A DNA stretch of 37,301 nt from an uncultured bacterium (GCA_902775025.1 CACYKP010000027.1:1-37301); one strand, 5' to 3'. Positions 26,453 to 34,249 are shown, counted from the first letter of the stretch. Notes: generated by a model from the sequence alone, not told the origin. Translations and numbers: made by a program.

Positions 26453-27466
26453 ATGAATAAAGATTTTATACCGTTGAAGATAGCAGGGATAGGGTATTCC
26501 GTACCGAAGGCAGTTGTTACTAACGAAGATTTGACAAAATTGTATGAAACCTCGGATGAATGGATTTATACCAGAACAGGAATAAAAGAAAGAAGGGTTG
26601 TTTCAGGAAATGAAACTGCGCTTGATTTAGGATTTGATGCAGCAAAAAAAGCTATTAAAAAATCGGGTATTAGCGTAGAAGAAATTGACTGTATTATTGC
26701 AGCAGCATCTGTTCCGCCCCAATTATATCCGACTTTAGCTTGTACAATGCAAGCAATGTTAGGAATTAAAAAAACTATTCCTGCATTTGATTTAACTGCG
26801 GCTTGCACAGGGTTAATCTATGCTCTGCAAGTTGCAAGGGGATTTATTGGTTCAGGAATTTATAAAACTATTCTTATCGTTGCCGCTGATAACAATTCAA
26901 AATTATTAGATTGGAAAGACAGAGGAACATCAATTCTTTTTGGAGATGGTGCGGGAGCTATGGTGGTTACTGCATCAGATGACGGAATTGATGATATTTT
27001 ATCAATAAAAATTAGTGCAAACGGCTCTATTGGACAAATGATTCAAACAAACATGCCATCTCAATGTTGTCCACTTGTAGAACAAAGCGACAAAGTAGGC
27101 GACGGTTTAATCCACATGAACGGAAAAGAAGTTTATAAGTTTGCAGTATCTACAGTTCCGGCTTATGTAGAAGAATGCATTGCAGACTCAGGCATGTCCT
27201 CGGAAGAAATTGATTATTTAATTCCTCATCAGGCTAATCAAAGAATTATTGAATCTATTCAAAACAGACTTCACTACTCTGATGAAAAAGTTATATCAAA
27301 TATTAAGTATTACGGAAATACTTCTGCTGCCTCCATTCCAATAGCTCTTGTAGAAGGAGTTGAACAAGGAAAAATCAAGCTAGGTTCAACAGCCGTACTT
27401 TGCGGATTTGGTGCAGGCATGACTTGGGGCGGTGCAGTTGTAAGGCTCAGAGAAGGAATTTGCTAG
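26453..27466 (+). CDS. fabH: 3-oxoacyl-ACP synthase III (KAS III)
   Basis: Starts fatty-acid synthesis by condensing acetyl-CoA (or another acyl-CoA) with malonyl-ACP. Catalytic triad C118 ('TAACTG'), H259 ('IPHQANQRI') and N289 ('YGNTSAASIP') is complete, and the closing 'GFGAGMTWGGAVVR' is typical. Length 337. AAGAGGG stands 8 nt before ATG. First gene of the fab cluster. Normally fabD follows; here three unrelated genes intervene. Confidence 0.96.
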   Translation: MNKDFIPLKIAGIGYSVPKAVVTNEDLTKLYETSDEWIYTRTGIKERRVVSGNETALDLGFDAAKKAIKKSGISVEEIDCIIAAASVPPQLYPTLACTMQAMLGIKKTIPAFDLTAACTGLIYALQVARGFIGSGIYKTILIVAADNNSKLLDWKDRGTSILFGDGAGAMVVTASDDGIDDILSIKISANGSIGQMIQTNMPSQCCPLVEQSDKVGDGLIHMNGKEVYKFAVSTVPAYVEECIADSGMSSEEIDYLIPHQANQRIIESIQNRLHYSDEKVISNIKYYGNTSAASIPIALVEGVEQGKIKLGSTAVLCGFGAGMTWGGAVVRLREGIC

Positions 27467-27483
27467 GGGTAAATGTAAAGAAT

Positions 27484-27741
27484 ATGCTTGTCGGAAGAAA
27501 AATTGCATTATTATGCGGAATGGGTACAATGGGAGGGATATTGTGTGCAGGGGCTGATGCTCTTAATCTAGCCAATGTTAAGACTCAAAATGATTTCTTC
27601 GATATAGATGTTTCAAAATTAATAGACTATAAAGATTATTCATCACTTGTAAAGGCTTACAAGAAAGTGCAAAGAAAATATTATCCGGAAAAAGATGTAG
27701 TTATTAAAGATAAAAAAGGAGTACATAATGCCATCTATTGA
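27484..27741 (+). CDS. Small protein with hydrophobic N-terminus, unknown function
   Basis: An 85-residue protein. Residues 6-22 are weakly hydrophobic ('IALLCGMGTMGGILCAGADA') and could be a signal or an anchor; the rest is charged ('DYSSLVKAYKKVQRKYYPEKDVVIKDKK'). I do not recognise it. ATG 27484 has AGGGG about 13 nt upstream, within a 15-nt string (GGGGTAAATGTAAAG) found identically at 17239. It overlaps the next gene by 14 bp, which supports both. First of three genes inserted between fabH and fabD. Confidence 0.6.
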   Translation: MLVGRKIALLCGMGTMGGILCAGADALNLANVKTQNDFFDIDVSKLIDYKDYSSLVKAYKKVQRKYYPEKDVVIKDKKGVHNAIY

Positions 27742-28042
27742 TAAAATAAATATTTGGAACTCTGGTTCCAGACAAAATATAAGAAATACTTTAGGATATG
27801 CCGTAAGAAAAAGAAACGGATATTACAAAGATATAAAAATGATAGATGAACGCAGGGGAGAAACAATAGACAGTTTTGAATTGGCAGGATTTGTTCACAT
27901 AGGGCAAACTCTGAAAGAAAGAACTTTTGGTATTACAGATTTGGGTGATGAATATTATAAAGAAGTATTTGGAAAGTTTGATTACTGGAGTAAAAGAATC
28001 TCTGGGGCTTGGGAAAGAATAAAATCAAAAATGTTTAAATAA
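27728..28042 (+). CDS. Small basic protein, unknown function, winged-helix-like end
   Basis: A 104-residue basic protein. The stretch 'GFVHIGQTLKERTFGITDLGDEYYKEVFG' (about 55-83) reads like the wing of a winged-helix domain ('..TFGITDLGDEYYKEVF'), but there is no firm family match. AAAAAAGGAG 7 nt before ATG is a strong ribosome site. It overlaps the preceding gene by 14 bp and is followed 29 bp later by the glycosyltransferase. Confidence 0.65.
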   Translation: MPSIDKINIWNSGSRQNIRNTLGYAVRKRNGYYKDIKMIDERRGETIDSFELAGFVHIGQTLKERTFGITDLGDEYYKEVFGKFDYWSKRISGAWERIKSKMFK

Positions 28043-28071
28043 GATTTTAATAATGGAAAGGAGTTTATATT

Positions 28072-29190
28072 ATGACATATGAAATCACATCATGGTTTAA
28101 ATTTGATAAAAACAGAATTAATTTGGGTAATTGCAAATTTTTAACATTGAAAGATAAAAAATCTTCTCCAATAAGGACTATCGACATAATGCTTGCCCCA
28201 GATAATAATTATGTTCAACATTGTTGTGCAACAATGGCATCAGTTTTATTAAATTGTGATAATACTTCTTATATACATTTTCATATTCCTGATAATGGTT
28301 TATCGGAATATAATAAGGATAAAATTCAACAACTAAAATCAATAAGAAATTTTGATATTACTTACTATGATATATCAAAGTTTGATTTTTCAAATCTTCC
28401 TTTAAATAGAAAATATATTACAGTTTCTACTTATTACAGATTATATATAAACGAATTTATGCCGGATAATATTGACAGGTTGTTATACCTTGATTGTGAT
28501 ACCATTGTGGAAAAGGATTTAAAAGAATTGTGGGAAATAAATCTGGACGGATATCTTGCAGGGGTATGTGAAGATGAAACTTCTATCCCAAATTTAGTTC
28601 GTACGCAACTAAAATATTCTGATTTTTGCTTTAATGCAGGAGTTGTGTTATTCAATTTAAAAGAAATAAGAAAAATAGATTTTATCAAAGAATGCATAGA
28701 TTATTATAATGAAAATTGGTGCATAATAACCCTTCAAGATCAAGATATACTAAATGGAGTTTTTGATGGAAGATGCAAGATGCTTCCGCTCTGTTGGAAT
28801 GTGGCATCTCCATATTATTCCAGTTTAGAATGGAAGTTAAAGACAAATTCAAAAGAAAGGTATAACGCAATTTATAATCCGGGTATTATTCATTTTACCT
28901 ATATCCCGAAACCTTGGAGTAAGGGTTGTGAACACCCTCTGCAAAATGAATATTGGAAGTATATTTCTTATACTCCTTTTAAAAATGAGTATAAGAAATA
29001 TAAATTAAAAAATGATATTAATAAAATTTTTAGTCGTATTTTTTCTATTAAGTGTGAAAAGTATAAAACAGTTGTTTATTTTTTGGGCATAAAGATTTCT
29101 TATAAGACAACAAAACAGTTAATGGCTGAATTATATGATAAATTAAATAAACAAATAAATAAAAAATTTAATGAATTAAAATATAGATAA
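28072..29190 (+). CDS. Family 8 glycosyltransferase (LPS/glycan type)
   Basis: A 372-residue retaining GT8 transferase. 'IDIMLAPDNNYVQHCCATMASVLLN' (nucleotide-sugar pocket), 'STYYRLYI', metal-binding DxD at D141-C-D143 ('LYLDCDT'), 'CFNAGVVLFNL', 'QDQDILN' and C-terminal 'HFTYIPKPW' are the GT8 blocks; the tail 'VVYFLGIKISYK' is seen in many bacterial cell-surface sugar transferases. Sugar donor probably UDP-Glc or UDP-Gal (family-level inference). GGAAAGGAG lies 9 nt before ATG. It sits between fabH and fabD and is more AT-rich than they are, which suggests later insertion. Confidence 0.9.
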   Translation: MTYEITSWFKFDKNRINLGNCKFLTLKDKKSSPIRTIDIMLAPDNNYVQHCCATMASVLLNCDNTSYIHFHIPDNGLSEYNKDKIQQLKSIRNFDITYYDISKFDFSNLPLNRKYITVSTYYRLYINEFMPDNIDRLLYLDCDTIVEKDLKELWEINLDGYLAGVCEDETSIPNLVRTQLKYSDFCFNAGVVLFNLKEIRKIDFIKECIDYYNENWCIITLQDQDILNGVFDGRCKMLPLCWNVASPYYSSLEWKLKTNSKERYNAIYNPGIIHFTYIPKPWSKGCEHPLQNEYWKYISYTPFKNEYKKYKLKNDINKIFSRIFSIKCEKYKTVVYFLGIKISYKTTKQLMAELYDKLNKQINKKFNELKYR

Positions 29191-29264
29191 AAACAAAAAG
29201 TAATGTCATTTGTGTTAAACTATTTTTATGCAGTATAAAACTTGGGAAAAAGGAGAGTTTGGAT

Positions 29265-30165
29265 ATGGTAAAAAAAATAGCGTTTTTGTTTCCAGGACAA
29301 GGCTCACAAGCCGTAGGAATGGGAAAAGATATTTATGAAAATTATGAGGAGGCAAGAAATATTTATGATACGGCAGACGAAGTATTAGGGAAAAGTATTA
29401 CTAAGCTTTGTTTCGAAGGTCCTGAAGAAGATTTAAAACAAACCGTTAATACTCAGCCCTGTATTGTAACAACATCTATTGCCTTGATGGAAGCATTGAG
29501 AAGTGAGCTTAATATTGTTCCAGATTATACTGCAGGTCATTCTTTGGGTGAATATTGCGCTATGTTTACGGCAGGTGTAATGAGTTTGGAAACAACTCTT
29601 AAACTTATCCAAAAGCGTGCAGATTTGATGGGTGCAACTAAAGGCGGAAGTATGGCAGCGGTACTTAACGCCAGCGAAGAAGTCCTAAAAGCCGGTTTAG
29701 AAGAAGGAAGCAAAGTCGGATATGTAGATGTTGCTAACTATAATTCACCGGCGCAAGTTGTTATAACAGGGGATGAAAATGCAGTTAAAACTGCAGGTGA
29801 TTATATCCTTGCAAACGGTGCAAGAAGAGTTGTTCCGCTTGCAGTATCATATTTATGTAACAAGCGCAAACCTAAATGATTCGTCAATCCCTGTTATTAC
29901 AAATGTTGATGCAGAACCTACAATAAATGCAAGTGATTTTAGAACAAAAATGCCTAAACAAATCTATTCATCGGTTCATTGGACTCAAACTATTCAAAAA
30001 ATGGTTGAAGAGGGTGTTGATACATTTATTGAAATCGGACCAGGGAAAGTTCTTGCAGGCTTGAATAAAAAAATAGCTCCAGAAGCAACTGTTTATAATG
30101 TATTTGATAAAGTATCTTTAGAAAATACTATTTCAGCTCTAAAAGAACAAATGGTTGAAGTATGA
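29265..30165 (+). pseudogene. fabD: Malonyl-CoA:ACP transacylase, frameshifted with catalytic-His segment missing
   Basis: The N-terminal part is a normal FabD: 'FLFPGQGSQAVGMGKD' and nucleophile S93 in 'GHSLGEYCA'. After 'GARRVVPLAVS' the frame runs into 'YLCNKRKPK' and stops at 29879. The normal next segment, which holds the second catalytic residue (His in '.FHSPLM', H201 in E. coli), is absent. The C-terminal part resumes in another frame ('SANLNDSSIPVITNVDAEP') and continues with 'SSVHWTQTIQKMVEEGVDTFIEIGPGKVLAGL' to TGA at 30165. By comparison with E. coli FabD about 47 nt appear to be missing. As it stands the product would be inactive, which is odd for an essential gene. ATG 29265 has AGGAGAG 7 nt upstream; a TTG 6 nt earlier is less likely. 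Confidence 0.85.
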
Positions 30166-30166
30166 A

Positions 30167-30597
30167 TGCATCAAAATATGCATTTTGGTGCAAAATATTT
30201 ATTATTTATTATTAACTTAGTGTAAATTTGTTATTTTATTTATATCCACTTTCTTTAGCCGTAAAGAAAGTGGAGAAAGAAACTCTTGGGGCTGGCACTC
30301 CACTCGCTAAACAATTCTACGGTTCAGCCCAATCGAGTGAACTCAGGACTTTCGGGGGTAAATGTACTCCTTTAATTGAAATTTGAAGTTTTTTACAAGC
30401 AGACATTTACCAACCCGCCTGTCCTTCAAACAGCACTCTCTTTGATATTGCTTCACCTAGATTGTTTGCTCATTCCGTAATGCCCCAAACCCCTACAGTT
30501 TTAAATAAGAGTTTAATATTACTATTTGCAATTAATATAAGTAGGTCAGGTTCCACCTGACTAAAACTTTATACACCAAAATGCATATTTTGATGCG
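30167..30597 (+). repeat. MITE-like structured element, copy A
   Basis: A 431-bp noncoding unit starting 1 bp after the fabD remnant. Ends are 26-bp terminal inverted repeats (30167-30192 and 30572-30597, 24 of 26 positions match). Inside: a 13-bp perfect hairpin with GCCG loop (30245-30274), a core of about 250 bp (to ~30497) that recurs as an inverted, roughly 90% identical copy at 33949-34201, and a TGTAGGTCAGG palindrome (30541-30561). No transposase is encoded. The core has an open stretch without a start codon; I read it as noncoding. MITE identity is inference from the terminal repeats and the two copies. Confidence 0.75.
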
Positions 30598-30672
30598 TTT
30601 TGTTTGATATTTTCTTAAATATAAACCATCATATATTTTTTTTGCTATTTGATAGTATTAATGTAAAATTTT

Positions 30673-30681
30673 TGTTACAAT
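30673..30681 (+). promoter_or_regulatory. Extended -10 promoter of the 30689 gene, predicted leaderless
   Basis: TG-T-TACAAT ends 7 nt before the ATG; no Shine-Dalgarno sequence is present. Confidence 0.5.
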
Positions 30682-30688
30682 ACTTTTA

Positions 30689-31186
30689 ATGAAGAAAGTT
30701 GGTTTTATTATATTTTTTATATTGTTTTTGTTTTGTGTAACATCTGTTTTTGCGGTTACAAGAAATAGCTATACTTATTATGGCAAACATATTATGCCTA
30801 CATATTTTGACCCATATTTTATAGATGATTTTGAAAGTTGTAAACCTTATTGGTACGTTGATTGGACAGGAACTTATAAATATATTATTGAAGGAAAAGA
30901 AAAAAACGGACTTTGTAAATACAAAACTCAATATAATCAATGGTTAAAAGAAAACAAAAACGAATGGCAAGATTATAAAATATGTTATTTTGATGAGGCA
31001 AAACTAAAAGAACTTTCTAATGCACTAAGGGAACATTCAGGACAAATAAAATCATACAGATTGGGTTATATGTACCAAACAACCGGAACAAAGGTTGAAT
31101 ACCTTTTGTATTCTTATGAATACTACGGAGCATGCAAATTTATTTGGAAGGGAAAGAGAAGAAATAAATTAGATAATTATCCATAA
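30689..31186 (+). CDS. Secreted protein of unknown function
   Basis: A 165-residue protein with a strong signal peptide (residues 1-22, basic 'KK' then a long hydrophobic run ending 'SVFA'). The mature part is rich in Tyr, Trp and Lys and has four Cys ('ESCKPYWYVDW', 'GLCKYK', 'KICYFD', 'GACKFIW'), which could form two disulfides. I do not recognise the family. It is an odd guest between fabD and fabG and lies inside the segment flanked by the two inverted elements. Predicted leaderless. Confidence 0.72.
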   Translation: MKKVGFIIFFILFLFCVTSVFAVTRNSYTYYGKHIMPTYFDPYFIDDFESCKPYWYVDWTGTYKYIIEGKEKNGLCKYKTQYNQWLKENKNEWQDYKICYFDEAKLKELSNALREHSGQIKSYRLGYMYQTTGTKVEYLLYSYEYYGACKFIWKGKRRNKLDNYP

Positions 31187-31241
31187 TTGCGTAGAAGTAC
31201 TTTTATGGTAAAATAGGTTTAATGGGAATAGTAGTGAAAAA

Positions 31242-31300
31242 TGAGGGAATAATTCCCTCACCCTAACCCCTCTCCCGGGGGTAAATATTGGGGCGAGGGG
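31242..31300. repeat. CCCTCACCC/CCCCTCTCCC hairpin repeat (copy 3) with adjoining palindrome
   Basis: A 19-bp perfect palindrome around A31251 (TGAGGGAAT-A-ATTCCCTCA, 31242-31260) runs into CCCTCACCC and a stem CCCCTC-T-CCC / GGGG-C-GAGGGG (to 31300). Third copy of the repeat seen at 20239 and 24598; the loop contains GGGGGTAAAT. Confidence 0.55.
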
Positions 31301-31327
31301 AAGAATGTTTTATAAGGAGAAAGATTA

Positions 31328-32059
31328 ATGAGTGAAAGAAAGATTGCTTTAATTACAGGCGGTTCAAGAGGAATTGGTTTTAGCTGCGCAAAAGAACTTG
31401 CTAAAAATGGCTGCGATATTATTATCAATGATATTTGTGATGCTGAAAAAGCTCAACCGGCTTTAGACGAAATCAAAGCTTTAGGAGTAGATGCATTTTT
31501 CTATCAATTTGATGTATCAAATGATGAACAAGTACAAGCTGCCGTTGAAAAAATGATTGCTGAGCATGGCAAAATTGATATTCTTTTGAATAATGCAGGT
31601 ATTACAAAAGACGGTTTATTCGTAAGAATGGATGCTGAACAATGGGAAAGAGTTATTAAGATTAACTTGGGTTCTGCATACTATGTTACCCATGCCGTAA
31701 TTAAACACATGATGAAGGCTCGTCAAGGTTCAATTATCAACATGTCATCAGTTGTAGGTCTTCACGGTAACGCAGGTCAAGCAAATTATTCTGCTTCTAA
31801 AGCAGGTCTTATCGGTTTAACAAAAACTCTTGCAAAAGAATTCGGTTCAAGAAATATCAGAGTTAACGCTGTATGTCCGGGCTTTATCCAAACAGCCATG
31901 ACTGCTGATTTAGGTAACACTGATGAATACATGAAGTTAATTCCCATGAAGAGATTGGGAACTCCTGAGGACATTGCTAAGGTTGTTAAGTTCTTAGCTC
32001 TTGATACTGATTATGTAACAGGTCAAGCAATTGAAGTATCAGGCGGACTAATTATTTAA
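31328..32059 (+). CDS. fabG: 3-oxoacyl-ACP reductase
   Basis: NADPH-dependent first reduction in fatty-acid elongation. Short-chain dehydrogenase fold: cofactor loop 'GGSRGIG' (11-17), 'NNAGI' (88-92), and catalytic S141, Y154, K158 ('YSASKAG'). C-terminal 'VTGQAIEVSGGL' is typical. Length 243. TAAGGAG 8-9 nt before ATG. Followed by acpP and fabF in the usual order. Confidence 0.96.
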   Translation: MSERKIALITGGSRGIGFSCAKELAKNGCDIIINDICDAEKAQPALDEIKALGVDAFFYQFDVSNDEQVQAAVEKMIAEHGKIDILLNNAGITKDGLFVRMDAEQWERVIKINLGSAYYVTHAVIKHMMKARQGSIINMSSVVGLHGNAGQANYSASKAGLIGLTKTLAKEFGSRNIRVNAVCPGFIQTAMTADLGNTDEYMKLIPMKRLGTPEDIAKVVKFLALDTDYVTGQAIEVSGGLII

Positions 32060-32085
32060 CGAACTGTAACAATTTTGTAACTTTA

Positions 32086-32113
32086 TTGCAAAATTATCTT
32101 TAACAAGTATAAT
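32086..32113 (+). promoter_or_regulatory. acpP: Promoter of acpP
   Basis: TTGCAA (32086-32091) and TATAAT (32108-32113) are 16 bp apart, 45 nt before the acpP start, giving acpP its own promoter besides read-through from fabG. Confidence 0.6.
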
Positions 32114-32157
32114 TTAAGTTGAAAAGTGTATTACACATAAATAAGAGGATAAAAAAC

Positions 32158-32388
32158 ATGAGTACATTAGACAAAGTAAAAAAAGTAGTTGTAGATCAAT
32201 TAAGCTGTGATGAAGCATTAGTTACTCCGGAAGCAAGCTTTACTGCTGATTTGGGTGCTGATTCTTTAGATACAGTTGAATTAGTTATGGCTTTCGAAGA
32301 AGAATTCGGTTGCGAAATTCCTGATGAAGAAGCTGAAAAAATTCAAACAGTTCAAGATGCAGTTAACTACATCGAAGCTCACTCATAA
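32158..32388 (+). CDS. acpP: Acyl carrier protein
   Basis: A 76-residue acidic carrier of the growing fatty acyl chain. The phosphopantetheine serine is S36 in '[13 protein letters not shown]'. ATG 32158 has GAGG 9-10 nt upstream and gives the usual ACP length; an in-frame ATG 39 nt earlier adds a basic extension and has no ribosome site. Own promoter upstream and a strong hairpin downstream fit the need for much more ACP than enzyme. Confidence 0.97.
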   Translation: MSTLDKVKKVVVDQLSCDEALVTPEASFTADLGADSLDTVELVMAFEEEFGCEIPDEEAEKIQTVQDAVNYIEAHS

Positions 32389-32414
32389 TTGATTTTACGA
32401 GTATAAAGTTTTGA

Positions 32415-32448
32415 AGCGGGTGGAGGTGCAACACTTTCACTCGTTTTT
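32415..32448 (+). terminator. Terminator or attenuator between acpP and fabF
   Basis: A continuous 14-bp stem with four G-U wobbles (left arm 32415-32428, loop CAA, right arm 32432-32445) leads into five T residues, only 20 bp before the fabF start. Likely lets only part of the acpP transcripts continue into fabF. Confidence 0.65.
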
Positions 32449-32468
32449 ATTTAAAGAGGTATAAATAG

Positions 32469-33722
32469 ATGACAAAAAGAAGAGTAGTAATTACAGGCAT
32501 GGGGGCTGTTACTCCATGCGGTATCGGAGTTAAGAATTTTTGGAATTCAATGAAAGAAGGGAAAAGCGGTATATCAACAATTGAACAAATGCCATTAGAA
32601 GGTCATACGGTTACAATTGCCGGAGAGATTAAAGATAAGGACTTTAATCCTGATGACTATATCAATCCAAAAGAAGCAAAGAGAATGGACAGATATACAC
32701 AATTTGCTATTGCAGCAGCTGATGAAGCAATTGCTGATTCCGGTATAGATGAGGCTGGCATTGACCCTTACAGAATTGGTGTAATAGTAAGTTCTGCAGC
32801 GGGCGGATTTAAAACATTCGAACAAAACCATTTAAAGATGATTAATAACGGCCCGACAAAAGGTTCTCCTTTCACAGTTCCAATGCTTATTGTAGATATG
32901 GCATCAGGCAGAATCTCTATGAATCATGGCTATAAAGGTGTAAACAAGGCTGTTGTTTCTGCATGCGCAACCGGAACACACTCTATAGGTGATGCATTCC
33001 GTTCTATCCAATACGGTGATGCTGATGTTATGGTTGCAGGCGGTTGCGAAGCTACGATTACAACCTTAGGTGTTGGTGCATTTACCGCATGTCGTGCTTT
33101 ATCTAAAAGAAATGATGAACCGCAAAAAGCATCAAGACCTTACGACAAAGACCGTGACGGTTTTGTAATGGGTGAAGGTGCAGGGGTTCTTATTCTTGAA
33201 GAATATGAACATGCAAAAAAACGCGGCGCTAAGATTTACGCAGAAATTGTAGGTTACGGTCAAACCGCTGATGCTCACGATATAGTAGCTCCTGATCCGG
33301 AAGGACAAGGCGCATTAAAGGCTATGGAATTCGCTCTAAAAGACGCAGGTATGAAACCAAGTGAGATTGATTATATCAACCCTCATGGCACAAGTACAGG
33401 TTTAGGTGATATTGCTGAATCTCAGGCTATAGCTCAAATCTTTGGTGATAAAGAACAAAACCCACATTTGTTGGTAAGTTCAACAAAGAGTATGCACGGA
33501 CACATGCTTGGAGCTACAGGTGCTATAGAAGCTATCGTTTGTGTAAAAACAATGAATGAAGGAATTGTTCCTCCGACAATAAACCTTGATAACCAAGACG
33601 AGCATGTTGCTAATTTGGACTATGTTCCGCATAAAGCTAGAAAAGCAGAAGTTAAAACTGCTCTTTCTAACAACTTCGGGTTTGGCGGCCATAATGCGAC
33701 ATTAGTATTCAAAGCTATATAA
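32469..33722 (+). CDS. fabF: 3-oxoacyl-ACP synthase II (KAS II)
   Basis: Elongating condensing enzyme of fatty-acid synthesis. Catalytic Cys166 ('SACATGTHS'), H306 ('NPHGTSTGLGD') and H345 ('STKSMHGHMLGATGA') are all present; 'NNFGFGGHNATLVF' closes the protein. Length 417 (typical 410-420). AAAGAGG about 9 nt before ATG. Last gene of the fab cluster, followed by a strong terminator. Confidence 0.97.
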   Translation: MTKRRVVITGMGAVTPCGIGVKNFWNSMKEGKSGISTIEQMPLEGHTVTIAGEIKDKDFNPDDYINPKEAKRMDRYTQFAIAAADEAIADSGIDEAGIDPYRIGVIVSSAAGGFKTFEQNHLKMINNGPTKGSPFTVPMLIVDMASGRISMNHGYKGVNKAVVSACATGTHSIGDAFRSIQYGDADVMVAGGCEATITTLGVGAFTACRALSKRNDEPQKASRPYDKDRDGFVMGEGAGVLILEEYEHAKKRGAKIYAEIVGYGQTADAHDIVAPDPEGQGALKAMEFALKDAGMKPSEIDYINPHGTSTGLGDIAESQAIAQIFGDKEQNPHLLVSSTKSMHGHMLGATGAIEAIVCVKTMNEGIVPPTINLDNQDEHVANLDYVPHKARKAEVKTALSNNFGFGGHNATLVFKAI

Positions 33723-33732
33723 AATAATTAGG

Positions 33733-33771
33733 AAAAGACGGGGTTTTGCAATAGCAAAACCCCGTCTTTTT
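33733..33771 (+). terminator. Intrinsic terminator of the fab cluster
   Basis: A perfect 17-bp stem (33733-33749 / 33754-33770) with loop AATA, ending in a T-run, 10 bp after the fabF stop. Symmetric enough to act in both directions. Confidence 0.9.
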
Positions 33772-33842
33772 ATTTAATATACACATACACATATCTAGCG
33801 ATATATTTATTATATGTGGTAAAACATAAAAGTCAATTTTTA

Positions 33843-34249
33843 TACACAAAAATGTATATTTTGATGGAAAAACAGTTATTGTCAGGTGTAACCTGACCTA
33901 CAGAAGATAAAATGTGAAATTTTTAGATTGTTTATTTAACTAAAACTTAGAGGGGTTTGGGGCATTACGGAATGAGCAAACAATCTAGGTGAAGCAGTAA
34001 TAGAGAGAGTGCTGTTTGAAGGACAGGCGGGTTGGTAAATGTCTGCTTGCAAAAAACTCCAAATAATTAATTAAAGGAGTACATTTACCCCCGAAAGTCC
34101 TGAGTTCACTCGATAAGGCTGAACCGTAGAATTGTTTAGCGAATGAAGTGTCAGCCCCAAGAGTTTCTTTCGTCCCTTTCTTTGCGGTCAAAGAAAGGGA
34201 CATATTTAAAAAATAATACTTTATACACCAAAATATACATTTTAGTGTA
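33843..34249 (-). repeat. MITE-like structured element, copy B (inverted relative to A)
   Basis: A 407-bp unit with the same order of parts as copy A when read on the minus strand: terminal repeat (34249-34224), 13-bp perfect hairpin with a 4-nt loop (34172-34201), core of about 250 bp, TGTAGGTCAGG palindrome (33881-33902), terminal repeat (33868-33843). The hairpin differs from copy A at four base pairs, all compensated. A 72-codon open frame inside (33985-34203, minus) has no ribosome site and no intact equivalent in copy A; I treat it as chance. The right terminal repeat overlaps the likely uvrB -35 box. Confidence 0.75.

Noticed and set aside
29265-30165. Programmed frameshift in fabD
   Set aside because: No slippery sequence at the break, and a conserved segment with the catalytic His is missing altogether, which a frameshift would not restore.
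33985-34203. 72-codon open frame on the minus strand inside element B
   Set aside because: No ribosome site; the matching part of element A has no start codon and differs by several amino-acid changes, while the hairpin pairing is kept. Better read as noncoding.
30167-34249. Composite transposon carrying fab genes
   Set aside because: No transposase in or near the elements and the cargo is a standard housekeeping operon; two independent insertions of a nonautonomous element explain it better.
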